Shown piece after piece: positions 6,316 to 6,340 of a DNA stretch of 6,340 nucleotides (positions within the stretch are counted from its first letter, which is position 1; the number at the start of each line of letters is the position of its first letter). Below the pieces are notes generated by a model. That model made no database searches, was not told the DNA's origin, and was given only the letters and a program-made list of their open reading frames with translations. The stretch is taken from the NCBI GenBank assembly GCA_030043175.1, contig JASHYD010001435.1:1-6340 (forward strand), written 5' to 3'. Position numbers and translations under genes: made by a program. Source of the DNA: Xanthobacteraceae bacterium. GTDB taxonomy: Bacteria > Pseudomonadota > Alphaproteobacteria > Rhizobiales > Xanthobacteraceae.

Positions 6316-6340
6316 GCAATCTCGGCACGGGGCGCGCGGC

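Noticed and set aside
1..6340. CRISPR array, insertion sequence ends or a defence system
   Set aside because: No regularly spaced repeats, transposase motifs or terminal inverted repeats were seen; the only multi-copy repeats are inside the large gene.

Overview
The window looks like an accessory surface-glycan (or other secondary glycoside) modification locus from a GC-rich proteobacterium. An alphaproteobacterium of the rhizobial type is my best guess. The basis is the GC-rich coding sequence, the style of the long multi-domain glycosyltransferase with its F-x4-Y/HY-x3-G linker repeats, and the surrounding pseudogene debris; no marker gene fixes the taxon.

Layout. (1) Bases 1-347, minus strand: remains of a broken gene of unrecognised function, with a frame change and an in-frame TGA, running off the left edge. 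Bases 348-624 hold nothing I can name. (2) Bases 625-1311, minus strand: an intact TylF/MycF-type sugar O-methyltransferase gene, GTG start with a clear Shine-Dalgarno. (3) Bases 1312-2003: a divergent gap of about 690 bases, partly AT-rich, with an unrecognised 61-codon minus-strand ORF and several short palindromes. (4) Bases 2004-5747, plus strand: one very large gene of 1247 codons. It encodes, in order, a class I SAM methyltransferase, a coiled coil built from 21-residue repeats, a helical segment, two 38-residue linker repeats, a GT4-type glycosyltransferase and a C-terminal PAPS-dependent sulfotransferase. (5) Bases 5748-6340: non-coding or decayed sequence, including a degraded copy of the end of a glycosyltransferase domain that matches the one in the large gene at roughly 83% nucleotide identity (counted by eye), but carries a 4-base deletion and a stop.

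How it may work. The large protein could add a sugar and cap or decorate the product with methyl and sulfate groups. The coiled coil between the methyltransferase and the transferase modules recalls the ruler arrangement of the O-antigen terminator WbdD, although here the partner modules differ. The divergent TylF-type gene would supply a second methylation. The acceptor glycan is unknown: nothing in the window encodes sugar-nucleotide synthesis, export or polymerisation. Broken genes on both sides suggest a region that has been rearranged, with these two genes kept under selection.
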